The notes under the pieces: model-generated
Told to the model about the DNA's origin: nothing
The model's input: only the letters and a program-made list of their open reading frames with translations
Database searches by the model: none
From: Cheilinus undulatus
Taxonomy: Eukaryota; Chordata; Actinopteri; Labriformes; Labridae
Direction of reading: 5' to 3'
Assembly: GCF_018320785.1 (NCBI RefSeq)
Contig: NC_054888.1
Span: forward strand, 21,344,438 to 21,408,437
Length of the DNA stretch: 64,000 nucleotides
Shown here: positions 37,143-53,362 of the stretch, piece after piece
Layout: every line of letters starts with the position of its first letter
How positions within the stretch are numbered: the first letter of the stretch is position 1
Translations under genes and position numbers: made by a program

Positions 37143-38002
37143 TAATAAACCTTTGACTTGAACTCATCCTAATACAAATGTGATCAACAGCGGTGTACAA
37201 AGACTTTATATTTAAAATATTTAGAAAGGAAAACAAATTTGACTAAACACTAAAAATCAAACAGTCATCTGATATCTGCTTTTCAGAGATGGTTAAGTGG
37301 GTAACTCTGGCACAACTTAAACAACTTCCACGGTGCATGGAGGGTGAAGAAGGTCTTGAAGAGAACAGAAATCTCCAGCAACACTTGTAGTTTAGAGAAC
37401 AGTTTTATTAGACCAACACATTTCGGCATGTAGCCTTCATCAGGGTCATCTCAGAGGTCATTTCAGGGATGGTCTCACCTGATCACTTGAGGGTTTTCTT
37501 CCTTAATGATAAACATTGAGCTCTAATAGAATCACCCCTTTGACTTCAGTTGTTCAACAGAGTTTATTGTTAAAAATGGGGTTGCAGGGATGCATCAGCT
37601 GATATCTGCCCTGTTGGCAATCATCAGAAGTCACCTGTTGGAAAAACTCAGGTTTGATTAGGGGAAAATGTTGGCGTAGTGGGCGTCTAACATGTAAAGA
37701 AGTACAAAAAAACAGTCTCTAATTTAAAGGTAGAAGAGATTAGTGGGTGCAAAAATCAGCGGATTTGCAGGAGAACATCTTCTGACTGCAGCTGTGAGTC
37801 TGATAGCAATGGCTACAACAAACATATTGAATTCTGTTTTTGATCAGTGTACATCCACGAAAAGTTGTTGTTTTTGACAGGCTTAACTTGTTATTAATGA
37901 GTTGGCATAGTGGGAGTAAAACTCCAAAAAAATGCTAGAAAATATTAATGAAAATTTGAGAAAAGTTAGCTCACGTGATTGTCTGCCTTCTCTCACAGCG
38001 TC

Positions 38003-43585
<5,583 letters not shown>

Positions 43586-43879
43586 AAACTCTACGACACT
43601 GACATAAACGATAACGACTCGTCTCTGCCATAACAACACGAACACGTCTGAACTCAGCGCTGCTCCTTATTTAAAGTCGTCCTCCATGCTTAATGTAAAT
43701 CGTTTTCACTCCTGCAGCTGGAACGATGTTTGTTGAATAAAAGTGAGAAATGTATGAATATGAATAAATCTTAATGTCTGTACTCCTGAACCAGCGTTCG
43801 TCTTTATTCACTGAAGCTTGGTTGGGTTTTTGCCTTTCTTCCTTGCCTCATAGTAGTGTTTAACCACTTACCTTATAGC

Positions 43880-44270
43880 AGTGGCGGCTGGTGCATTTTT
43901 CTTCGGGGGGTCTACAACAAAACCCCAATTTCATATGTATGTAAGGTATATCAAAAGATGTTACTACACTGTGAGTGAAGTCATATTAATGTGCCCTTTT
44001 TACCTCCGCCAAAGAGGTTATGTGATCGGCAGGGTTTGTTCGTTTGTTAGCAACATAACTCAAAAAGTTGTGGATGGATTTTCATGAAATTTTTAGGAAA
44101 TGGCATAAGGAAGAACTGATTGGATTTTGGGAGCGATCTGGATCATCGTCTGGATTCAGGAATTTTTTTAAGGATTCTTTACTATTGGGAGATAGGGCTA
44201 ATGGCAGAGGTCAGCGCTCTGCGAGTGCTTTTCTAGTTTACATCTGCACATGTTTGGTTGGCGAATAAAT
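43880..44270. repeat. Dispersed repeat sequence downstream of ndufs1
   Basis: Starts with GTGGCGGCTGGTGCATTTTT and continues through CCTCCGCCAAAGAGGTTATG and GGATGGATTTTCATGAAATT. These phrases recur widely in fish and invertebrate genomes in my memory; the boundaries and class are not clear from one copy. Confidence 0.45.
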
Positions 44271-44293
44271 GGTATATAATATATAATTTGATA

Positions 44294-45259
44294 TACACTA
44301 TATTGCCAAAAGTATTTGCTCACCTGACTTGACTCGCATATGAACTTAAGTGACATCCCATTCTTAATCCATAGGGTTTAATATTACATTGGTCCACCCT
44401 TTGCAGCTATAACAGCTTCAACTCTTCTGGGAAGGCTTTCCACAAGGTTTAGGAGTGTGTTCATGGGAATTTTTCACCATTCTTCCAGAAGTGCATTTGT
44501 GAGGTCACACACTGATGTTGGACCAGAAGGCCTGGCTCTCAGTCTCCGCTCTAATTCATCCTAAAGGTGTTCTATGGGGTTGAGGTCAGGACTCTGTGCA
44601 GGCCAGTCAAGTTCATCCACACCAAACTCTCTCATCCATGTCTTTATGGACCTTGCTTTGTGCACTGGTGCACAGTCATGTTGGAACAGGAAGGGGCCAT
44701 CCCCAAACTGGTCCCACAAAGTTGGGAGCATGGAGTTGTCCAAAATCTCTCGGTGTGCTGAAGCATTCAGAGTTCCTTTCACTGGAACTAAGGGGCCAAG
44801 CCCAGCTCCTGAAAAACAACCCCACACCACAATCCCCCCTCCACCAAACTTTACACTTGGCACAATGCAGTCAGACAAGTACCGTTCTCCTGACAACCGC
44901 CAAACCCAGACTGGTCCATCAGATTGCCAGATGGAGAATTTGTCACTCCAGAGAAGGCGTCTCCACTGCTCTAGAGTCCAGTGGCGGCGTGCTTTACACC
45001 ACTGCATCCGTTGCTTTCCATCACACTTAGTGATGTATGGCTTGGATGCAGCTGCTCGGCCATGGAAACCCATTCCATGAAGCTCTCTACGCACTGTTCT
45101 TGCGAGCGAGGAAATTTCACGACTGGACTTGTTGCACAGGTGGCATCCTATCACAGTAACACGCTGGAATTCACTGAGCTCCTGAGAGCGAGCCATTCTT
45201 TCACAAATGTTTGTAGAAACAGTCTGCATGCCTAGGTGCTTGATTTTATAGATGAACAT
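44294..45259 (-). mobile_element. Tc1-type transposon, one end lost, internally deleted
   Basis: On the minus strand a 232-residue frame (44561-45259) reads through Tc1 transposase: [20 protein letters not shown], then [36 protein letters not shown] and [15 protein letters not shown]. The helix-turn-helix region before RTVRRELHG is joined out of order, so the N-terminal domain is deleted. A frame stop cuts the C-terminus. The 3' terminal repeat is present near 44294 (TACACTATATTGCCAAAAG). The other terminus is missing. Non-functional. Confidence 0.85.
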
Positions 45260-45459
45260 GTGCAGTGCAGACAGGGCTGCCCGTAACGGGGGATAAAGGG
45301 GAGAGCTTACTGGGGGTCAGCAAAACCATGGTCCATTGTAAAGTTAAGCTGTGGTATCCATATTTTATATTTAACCTGAATAATTACCACTTTTATCAAA
45401 GACAAAATATCTTTTTTAGATATCCTTTTCTTTAAAACACAATTAAAATGGGTTAATAA

Positions 45460-45965
45460 TGGCAAAAAATGGTGGATAAGGTGGTGAAATTGGATCATAA
45501 AATTAGCAGAAATTGGTTAGATATGTAAAAAAATAACAGTGGTAAAAAAATCACCCAAAAAAGGCAAAAAATGGGTTAAAGTGGCAAATATGGGCATATA
45601 AAGTGGTAAAAGAGGATTGAAAGTGGCTAAAATGGCTTTAAAGTGGTAAAACAAATAGGTGGAAATTTGGTGAAATAGGATGAAAAAATGCTATAAACTG
45701 GCATAGAAGGGTTTACTGAGGTAGAAATTTGCTGAAATGGGTTAAACTGGCAAAAAAAAGTCATATCAAATAGTGAAATGTGGTTAAAAAGGGTATAAAA
45801 AGTGGTAAAGAGGGGTTAATAGTGGCAATAATGTGTCAGCAGAGGCAACAACAGGCAGAAAGTGGAAAGAACTGGTTTAAAATGGACAAAAATGGGGTAT
45901 GAGTAACAAAAATGTGCCAAAATTGTTCAGAAAAAGGGTTAAAATTTGGCAAAATTGGTTTTAAG
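45460..45965. repeat. Degenerate tandem array, TGGCAAAAATGGGTTAAAG type (left copy)
   Basis: Irregular repetition of words such as AGTGGCAAAAATGG, GGGTTAAAGTGG and AAAGTGGTAAAA, with a spacing of roughly 15-35 bases. No coding potential. A similar array lies on the other side of the coiled-coil gene (54890-55500). Confidence 0.65.
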
Positions 45966-46924
45966 TGGAAACAGTGTGATTTAAAAAAATATTCTTAGTT
46001 TCTTTAAAGCATCTGGAGACCCCTCTCAGTGTCACTGCTGTAGAGATTTTCGTATTCAACAGAACCAATCTCCTACCGTAATAAGACCAAAAATTTTGAA
46101 TCGTTTCAGATTTAGTGTGTGGCCAGCTCCCTTAAAGGTAGAATATCCGACATTTTACACTTAAATGTAGTAAAAATCAAACATATGCCATGTAAATGTT
46201 TTTCTGAGTACAGTATCAACACACTGAATTAAAACTTGGGTACCCTGTAGTTTTGTTTATATGGGATGTTTATAACTGTCCGGACCGGAATGGGGCGGTA
46301 ACCCTCTCCTCCTAGATGCGCCCCCAGGGGGCAGCAGGTAAATGTTTCACCTAGACAGCTGAGAGGAGGGTAAATGGCCGACTGGAGGCCTGCCACCGGC
46401 TTCCCCTCCACCTAAAAAGCCTCGACATTTGTCTTGGAAACCCTCTGACAAAGCGAGAGGAAAAACTAGAGTAAATATCGGATTTGCTTTTCCCTAACAA
46501 GCTCTGGCATGACTCAGAACTGGCTTTGCTTCTTCCTGGATGCTTAAGTAGGCTACATCTTTTCATTCACTGTGCGCATTGTCTCAACATTTGTCCAGTG
46601 TTGCTTTATTGACACAGCACTATTCTCATGGTTGGACATTTAAGCTGAGTGTGACAGCGCTGATGTTTTCATGTTTAATTGATGCTACAACATAACCGGC
46701 CAGGATAAGAAGAGCTGGTGCAGCTGAAAAAAGATATCAGCAGTAACGGTCGCCTTGAACGTTACATATAAACTTGTATATGATGGCTGTGTGGGATCAA
46801 CAGAAGCTAAAGCGGCGGCTGTGTGTCAAAAACTCCTCTTTGTTTACATTTTCAAGGCTCTGCTCTCCTACGACACCCAGTGGGGAAAAAAAATCGCAGT
46901 CTACCGTTAACTACGTGACCGCAT

Positions 46925-47199
46925 CACGTGACTACATTTTTAGGGAAAGTCCCTCTCTACATCAAAGGGGTAAAAAAACCGCTTTGTGACGTCACAGAGC
47001 AGCACATTTCTGTTCCTAAGGTTTTAGTGATGATCCATGCACCCTAAATTCTGAACACCATAGTAACCAGTGTCAGTTAGGAGTCAGTTCATTTGACTGA
47101 ACAGAAAAACAGAACAGAAAAGGTGAATTTAGTAAGGGAAGAAACATTCTCTCTTACAATCAACGATTAGTTCATTCATTATTTCTGTTGAAATTACAG
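46925..47199 (+). promoter_or_regulatory. Candidate promoter and mini-intron of the coiled-coil gene
   Basis: An E-box CACGTG at 46925-46930 and a full palindromic CRE TGACGTCA at 46987-46994 lie about 220-280 bases before the start codon. A donor (AAAAG followed by GTGAAT, 47122/47123) and an acceptor (AAATTACAG, ending 47199) would remove a 77-base intron, a typical size for fish introns. The second exon would begin 8 bases before the ATG. Transcription is inferred only. Confidence 0.4.
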
Positions 47200-47207
47200 C
47201 TGTAAAA

Positions 47208-50200
47208 ATGACACAAATTGGGTTTGACAAACTCTGCTATAAAATATACAACCAGGCGTCCTTTCCCGGACCACCGTCGCCTGAGGAAAAAGCCAATCCT
47301 CAGAGTCTTCGGATGTTTATCCGTAACGCTCGCGAGGAATTGGGAAAATGCCGACTGACAGAGAAGTGGGCCGTGTATACCGCAGTAGTGAACGGCCATG
47401 TTAGATGGGAGGAGTTCCTTACGGCTGAATTGGGGAAAGAAAGGGCAGAGAAGGCCCAACTTAGAACCCAAATTCAAGATTTTGAAACGGAGCTTAACGT
47501 AAAGAGCACGAGGAACCTGGAATTAGAGCAGAATTTGGCTGAACTAAGAGATGAGCTGCAGAGTCTCAAAGGGACTCTCAATGTGGAGAGTCCAGAAGTG
47601 CTCGCTGAGGCTGCCGACGCTGATAAAATAGCGTTAGAGGGCATTCAGCGTCAGGGTGATGAGCTTGAACCTCTGAGAGGTAAAGAAACAACCCTAAACG
47701 AAAGAGGCACGCAAACTGAAAGATTAGAAGAGGATAATCTGGCTTTAAATGAGGACAATAAAGGAACCCTGGAGGACAGAGACGCCTATATTGAACGATT
47801 AGAACGAGAAAACAGGTTTCAAACTCACCAAACTCAGCATCAAAATGATGAGCTTGAATCTTTAATCGGTACCCTAAAAGAAAAAGACGCACAAATTCAA
47901 AGACTAGAGGAGGATAACTTAGCTTTAAATAATATAAATAATGTTCTCCTAGAAGAAGAAAAACAATACAACATCGAACGATCGAATGAAGAAAAGCTAG
48001 CTCTAATCGAAGAAAATACGCATCAGAATGACGAGCTTGAATCTTTAAAAGGTATCCTAAACGAAAAAGAGGCACACATTAAAACACTAGAAGAGGATAA
48101 CTTATTTTTAAGTGATGAAAATAACATACTCCTGGAAGAAAAAGACATCTTCAAACAATTGGCAGAAGAAAAGCTAGCATTGATTGAAGAAAATAAGCAT
48201 CAGAATGATGAGCTTGAATCTTTAATCGGTACCCTAAACGAAAAAGATGCACAAATTAAAACACTGGAAGAGGTTTACTTAATTTTAAATGATGAAATTA
48301 GGAGAGCCCTGGAAGAAAGAGACACCATCAAACGATTGGAAGAAGAAACAAGAGCTTTAATGGGCGAAACAATAGCTTTAATGGACAAAATTCATCGTCA
48401 CAATGATGAATTTGAATCTGTAAGAGGTAAAGAGACAACCCTAAATGAAAGAGGCACCCAAACCGAAAGCTCAGAAGAGGATAAATTGGCCTTACATGAT
48501 GAAATTAGGAGAACTCTGGAAGACAGAGACACTTACATTCAACGTTTAGAAGCAGAAAACGTAGCCTTAATCGAAGAAAATAATCATCAGAATGATGAGT
48601 GTGAATCTTTAATCGATACCTTAGACGAACGTGACGCACAAATTCAAAGACTAGAAGAGGAAAACTTGGCTCTAAATGATGAAAATAAGAGAACCCTGGA
48701 AGAAAGTGACGTCAACATCCAACGATTGGAAAAAGAAATAATGGCTTTAATCGAAGGAAATAAGCGTCAGAAGGATGAGCGTGAATCTTTAATCGGTACC
48801 TTAGACGAACGTGACGCACAAATTCAAAAACTAAAAGAGGACAACTTAGCTTTAAATGATGAAATTAGGAGGACCGTGGAAGACAGAGAGTGTTACATTG
48901 AACGATTAGAAGAAGACAAAATAGCTTCAAAAGTAGAAATTAAGCGTCAGAATGATCAGCTTAAGTCTTTAAAAGGTACCCTAAACGAAAGAGACGCTCA
49001 AATGAAAAGACTAGAAGAGGAAAACTTGGCTCTAAATGATGAAAATAAGAGAACCCTGGAAGAAAGTGACGTCAACATCCAACGATTGGAAAAAGAAATA
49101 ATGGCTTTAATCGAAGGAAATAAGCATCAGAAGGATGAGCGTGAATCTTTAATCGGTACCTTAGACGAACGTGACGCACAAATTCAAAGACTAAAAGAGG
49201 ACAACTTAGCTTTAAAAGATGAAATTAGGGGGATCGTGGAAGCCAGAGTGTGTTACATTGAACAATTAGAAGAAGACAAAATAGCTTTAATGGACGAAAT
49301 TAAGTGTCAGAATGAAAAAATATGGAGAACTCTGGAAGAAAAAGAAGCTTACACTGAACGATTGGAAGAAGAAAAGATGGCTTCAAATGACAAAATTAAG
49401 CGTCAGAACGATGAGCTTAAATCTTTAAAAGGTACCCTAAACGAAAGAGACGCTCAAATTGGAAGACTAGAAGAGGAAAACTTGGCTCTAAATGATGAAA
49501 ATAAGAGAACCCTGGAAGAAAGTGACGTCAACATCCAACGATTGGAAAAAGAAATATTTGGTTTAATGGATGAAATGAAGCGTCAGAATGATGAACTTGA
49601 ATCTGTAAGAGGTAAAGAGATTACCCTAAATGAAAGAGGCACCCAAACTGAAAGCTCAGAAGAAGATAAATTGGCCTTACATGATGAAATTAGGAGAACT
49701 CTGGAAGAAAAAGACGTCAAAATTGAACGATTGGAGAAAGAAAAACTAGCTTTAATGGTCGAAATGAAGCGTCAGGATGATAAAACATGGAAAACCCTGG
49801 AAGAAAGAAAATTTTACATTTCACGATTACAAGAAGAAATACTAGCACATGAAGAAATTAAGCTTCAAAAAGGTGAATTTGAGTTATTAAGAGTTAAAAG
49901 GACAATCCTTAACGAAAGAGACGCACAAATTAAAAGATTAGAAGAGGATAAATTGGCTTTAAATAAGGAAATTTGTCTAACCCTGGAGGAAAGAGACGTT
50001 TACATTGAACGTTTAGAACGAGAAAAAATGTTTCTGGTCCACCAAAGTCAGCGTCGAAATGATGAGCTTGAATTTTTAAGAGGTACTCAAAATGAAAAAG
50101 ATGCGCAAATGAAAAGACCAAAAGAGGATATATTGACCTTAGTTGATGACATTAGGAGAACCCTGGAAGAAAGAGATGTTTACATTGAACAATTAGGAGA

Positions 50201-51416
50201 AAAAACATTTCTAATCCACCAAACTCCGTGTCAACATGATGAGGTTGAATCTTTAAGAGGTACCCTAAATGAAAGAGATGCGCAAATTAAAAGATTAGAA
50301 GAGGAGAAATTGGATTTAAATGAGGAAATACGGAGAGTCCTGGAAGAAAGAGATGTTTACATTGAACAATTAAAACAAAAAATAGCTTCAGTGGAAGAAA
50401 TTCAGCATCAGAATGATGGGCTTGAATCTGTGAAAGGTAAAGAGACAACCCAAAATGAAAGAGGTACCCAAACTAAAAGATCAGAAGACGCGCACATGGT
50501 AACTTTAAAAGTAAAAATGAGTCTACCTCTTGAGGCACTGAGAATCCTGACGAATGACGGGACAACCCCAAGTACCTCCATGGGCTGTCTAGAAGAGGGT
50601 ACATTAGCCGTGGGTGAGGAAAATCAGTGCATCCACGACAACCTCAACACACAGGTGGAGCCGAGGGAGGAGCAGGAATCGGCTGGCAACGCAGGTTCAG
50701 CAGAGGAAACTCAGATGTCAGAGGATCATCTTGAAGAGACGGTTCCTGAATCTGACTGGACAACCCCAAGTACCTCCATGGGCTGTCTAGAAGAGGGAAC
50801 ACTAGCCGTGGATGAGGAAAATCAGTGCATCCATGACAACCTCAACACACAGGTGGAGCCGAGGCAGGAGCAGGAATCGGCTGGCACAGCAAGTTCAGCA
50901 GAGGAAACTCAGATGGCCGAGGAGAGGGAAAGACTGATGTCAGAGGATCATCTTGAGGAGACAGTTCCTGAATCTGACTGGACAACCCCAAGTACCTCCA
51001 TGGGCTGTCTAGAAGAGGGAACACTAGCCGTGGATGAGGAAAATCAGTGCATCCATGACAACCTCAACACACAGGTGGAGCCGAGGCAGGAGCAGGAATC
51101 GGCTGACACAGCAGGTTCAGCAGAGGAAACTCAGATGGCTGAGGAGAGGGAAAGACTGATGTCAGAGGATCATCTTGAGGAGGCGGTCCCTGAATCCCAG
51201 CAGCTGCAGAGTCCTGCAGCAGAAGTTCAGAAACCAGGTGTCTGGAGGCGCATTGGCAGAGGACTAGCCAAAGTTGGGTGCTGGGCTGGTGTTGCTGCTG
51301 TTGGTGCTTTCGTTTATGCGAATGCAATGTACACTGCACCTCCTGAATGCCCTGTGATGCACTGCTATGGTGGACCATTTGAGCCCTACTTGACCTTATG
51401 CTATAACCCCCAGTAG
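47208..51416 (+). CDS. Long coiled-coil protein with C-terminal hydrophobic anchor, family not recognised
   Basis: A single open frame of 1402 residues without introns; the start has A at -3 (TAAAAATGA). Residues 1-75 look globular (FDKLCYKIYNQASFPG, RMFIRNAREELGKCRL, WAVYTAVVNGHVRWEEFL). Residues 76 to about 1090 are continuous heptad-like, charged coiled coil made of about 60-residue modules (LNERDAQI.RLEEDNLALNDE type). Residues 1119-1327 hold three acidic repeats of 66-74 residues (TTPSTSMGCLEEGTLAV). Near the C-terminus is one hydrophobic, glycine/alanine-rich segment (about 1356-1375), preceded by basic WRRIGRGLAK and followed by a short cysteine-containing tail. This layout resembles tail-anchored tethers such as some golgins, but no homologue is named. 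The stop codon is the first three bases of a hAT element. It could be a lineage-specific gene or the relic of one. Confidence 0.75.
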   Translation: MTQIGFDKLCYKIYNQASFPGPPSPEEKANPQSLRMFIRNAREELGKCRLTEKWAVYTAVVNGHVRWEEFLTAELGKERAEKAQLRTQIQDFETELNVKSTRNLELEQNLAELRDELQSLKGTLNVESPEVLAEAADADKIALEGIQRQGDELEPLRGKETTLNERGTQTERLEEDNLALNEDNKGTLEDRDAYIERLERENRFQTHQTQHQNDELESLIGTLKEKDAQIQRLEEDNLALNNINNVLLEEEKQYNIERSNEEKLALIEENTHQNDELESLKGILNEKEAHIKTLEEDNLFLSDENNILLEEKDIFKQLAEEKLALIEENKHQNDELESLIGTLNEKDAQIKTLEEVYLILNDEIRRALEERDTIKRLEEETRALMGETIALMDKIHRHNDEFESVRGKETTLNERGTQTESSEEDKLALHDEIRRTLEDRDTYIQRLEAENVALIEENNHQNDECESLIDTLDERDAQIQRLEEENLALNDENKRTLEESDVNIQRLEKEIMALIEGNKRQKDERESLIGTLDERDAQIQKLKEDNLALNDEIRRTVEDRECYIERLEEDKIASKVEIKRQNDQLKSLKGTLNERDAQMKRLEEENLALNDENKRTLEESDVNIQRLEKEIMALIEGNKHQKDERESLIGTLDERDAQIQRLKEDNLALKDEIRGIVEARVCYIEQLEEDKIALMDEIKCQNEKIWRTLEEKEAYTERLEEEKMASNDKIKRQNDELKSLKGTLNERDAQIGRLEEENLALNDENKRTLEESDVNIQRLEKEIFGLMDEMKRQNDELESVRGKEITLNERGTQTESSEEDKLALHDEIRRTLEEKDVKIERLEKEKLALMVEMKRQDDKTWKTLEERKFYISRLQEEILAHEEIKLQKGEFELLRVKRTILNERDAQIKRLEEDKLALNKEICLTLEERDVYIERLEREKMFLVHQSQRRNDELEFLRGTQNEKDAQMKRPKEDILTLVDDIRRTLEERDVYIEQLGEKTFLIHQTPCQHDEVESLRGTLNERDAQIKRLEEEKLDLNEEIRRVLEERDVYIEQLKQKIASVEEIQHQNDGLESVKGKETTQNERGTQTKRSEDAHMVTLKVKMSLPLEALRILTNDGTTPSTSMGCLEEGTLAVGEENQCIHDNLNTQVEPREEQESAGNAGSAEETQMSEDHLEETVPESDWTTPSTSMGCLEEGTLAVDEENQCIHDNLNTQVEPRQEQESAGTASSAEETQMAEERERLMSEDHLEETVPESDWTTPSTSMGCLEEGTLAVDEENQCIHDNLNTQVEPRQEQESADTAGSAEETQMAEERERLMSEDHLEEAVPESQQLQSPAAEVQKPGVWRRIGRGLAKVGCWAGVAAVGAFVYANAMYTAPPECPVMHCYGGPFEPYLTLCYNPQ
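48601..49240 (+). repeat. In-frame 180 bp tandem modules in the coiled-coil gene
   Basis: The word GACGCACAAATT or its near-identical form starts at 48633, 48813, 48993 and 49173, exactly 180 bases apart. The block 48661-48720 is identical to 49021-49080, 360 bases away, and the match continues with few changes to about 48880/49240. A third copy of part of the block begins near 49480. This implies recent duplication of 60-residue and 120-residue units. Confidence 0.9.
50562..51195 (+). repeat. Triplicated C-terminal units in the coiled-coil gene
   Basis: Three near-identical copies begin at 50562, 50760 and 50982 (periods of 198 and 222 bases). The first unit lacks the eight-residue insert AEERERLM. 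Each contains GGGCTGTCTAGAAGAGGG and ends before GATCATCTTGA..CCTGAATC. The frame is kept throughout. Confidence 0.9.
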
Positions 51417-52474
51417 GGATGCACGATATTATCGGTAGTATATCAGTATCGGCCGATAATAGCTTTAAAAAGTTAATTATGGGTATTGGCAGATAGTAAA
51501 ATTTATGCCGATGTGTATGGCCGATAATATGACGTCATAATTAAGCAAATGCGATGATGCCGGACTTGCGCAAACAACAACAATAAACAACATGTCAGCT
51601 GTGTGGGAGAAGTCTGAGGTGTGGGAACAAGACAGCAAAGTAGCTGTTTGCATCGCTTGTAAAGTACATCAGATGCGTGGAGAAGCTCGAGGACATGCCT
51701 TTAACACCACCAGTTTAATTTTGCATCTAAAAAAAATGCAACCTGATGACTACAAGGACTATAAAGAATGGCAAAACTTCGTGCCAGGGAGAACTCGGCA
51801 GCAGCCTCTACTTAAGTCATTCAACAAAGCTAAAAAATACAGCAGTGACCACTCAAAGATAAGGAGCTGAACAGGAAAATCATTGAATTTATAGCTCTTG
51901 ATAATCAGCCTTTCAGCGTGGTAGAATATACCGGCTTGTGATGCATTTAAAGCCCCGCTACGTTATACCTAGCAGGTGCTAATAGCCTTACCTGAACTGC
52001 AAAACTTCGTTTCCAGTCACATAGAGAAGCTCCTCGTTAAACCTAAACATATTAGCTTCACCACGGATATATAGCTATTTCTTTTTTGCACTGTGGAGCT
52101 CAGAGTAAGCAGGTTATTTTGCTGCTGCTTATTACTCTCAAAAATGCAGATGACTTTGGCGGTACTGTTATAAATACATGTAAGCATGTTATACACATGT
52201 AACCCAAAGACATTACTGTAAGTTTGTCATTAGTGTATGGCTGTATTTGGAAAAAACAAACAAACAATATATCCTTCAGTTCTGATAAAAATCAAATGTT
52301 TTGTCAGTTTGTACAAAAATAGACTACCAATATTTTAAAAAAAATGTAGTCCATGATAGAATTGGTGTTTATAACAGTGGAAAAAAATGTAATTAAATAT
52401 CGGTATCGGCCAAAATTTGTTTCAAAATATCGGCATATCGGACACCGGCAAAAATTCAATATCGTGCATCCCTA
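51414..52474. mobile_element. hAT transposon with decayed ZBED-type transposase
   Basis: The ends TAGGGATGCACGATATT and ATATCGTGCATCCCTA are inverted. Flanks are ACCCCCAG (51406-51413) and ACCCCAAG (52475-52482), an 8 bp duplication with one difference. A frame at 51592-51870 looks like a BED zinc-finger domain (CIAC, then a histidine-containing LHLKKMQ). Downstream, in shifted frames, HISFTTDI (about 52050-52075) is typical of hAT transposase. Stops and shifts make it non-functional. It is inserted at the stop of the 47208 gene. Confidence 0.9.
51592..51870 (+). pseudogene. BED-finger remnant of hAT transposase
   Basis: A 92-residue frame with the order SEVWEQDSKVAVCIACK, then NTTSLILHLKK, as in BED finger domains of hAT transposases (CxxC followed by a helix with histidine). 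It ends in a premature stop. The rest of the catalytic domain continues only as broken pieces. Confidence 0.65.
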
Positions 52475-53080
52475 ACCCCAAGGCATAGTTGTAATGTGGA
52501 AGCATTATATTATGTGGGACGTGGGTTAAATTAACACCTGGCTTTAAAAATAAATAAATAAATAAATGAATAAAAATAAAAAATAGAATCAGGGTCCATT
52601 TGTTTATAATCATCCAGAATATTTCTTTTTACAATTATCATTCATGACTCTCAGCAGTAACATGCTTTTTAGACATCATGTTATATACATGTAATACCTC
52701 TTCTGTTTATGTACTTTATTTTAACAAAAACAATGATCCATTGTCATTTTTTATTTATCTAATGTTTAAAAATATCATGTGGTGCAATTGTCTGACGATT
52801 ACTTCTGCTTTTGAAACTACTTTGAAATGTGCCTAATTTTATCCAGATTTTATTTTCTGCCCCATCTGGCATTTTTTTCCAAAGTGTTTTGGAATACCGT
52901 AAAACTTTGTCCACTTTATGAAATGTCATGTGGAGCGACCATCAAGAACTCCGCCTATTGTGGCTTTGTTGTTAAGTTCCATTCCAAGACAGGAAATTGC
53001 ATCATCCACTAGTTTGCCAGGGACCTTTTTAATGGCTAGTATGGCAGGGTCACTTTTGACTGTCATGTAGTATGACCTTA

Positions 53081-53362
53081 TGCTGCGTTCGAATGTACTC
53101 GGAACTTGGATAAATCCGACTTCCGAATCGAAAAAGTGCAATAGAACGGCCCTTGAGCTTGGGACTCCGACTCGGGATTTCGGGTAGGATCCAAGCAGCC
53201 CAAGTCAGTCGGAATGACGTAGCAAAATGGCGTCCCACACCGTGGGTCAGCTTACTGCGGCTGGCCATGTTTTCCGAGCTTACGCAATGAAACGCATTTA
53301 CCTCGGAAGTCGGAATTTCCGACCCGGATCTTTCCAAGTTCCGAGTACAACGGAACGCAGCA
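53081..53362. mobile_element. PIF/Harbinger-type MITE (282 bp)
   Basis: Ends TGCTGCGTTCGAATGTACTC and the inverse of GAGTACAACGGAACGCAGCA differ at only a couple of positions. TTA flanks both sides (53078-53080, 53363-53365), as for PIF/Harbinger insertion. A second inner inverted pair is present (CCGACTTCCGA and TCGGAAGTCGG). No coding capacity. Confidence 0.85.

Noticed and set aside
44574-45080. 168-residue and 144-residue plus-strand frames over the Tc1 element
   Set aside because: They are antisense shadows of the Tc1 transposase, which reads on the minus strand with clear motifs.
47578-48075. 165-residue frame on the minus strand inside the coiled-coil gene
   Set aside because: It is a shadow of the repetitive coding strand; the same holds for the minus frames at 49930, 50842 and 51064.
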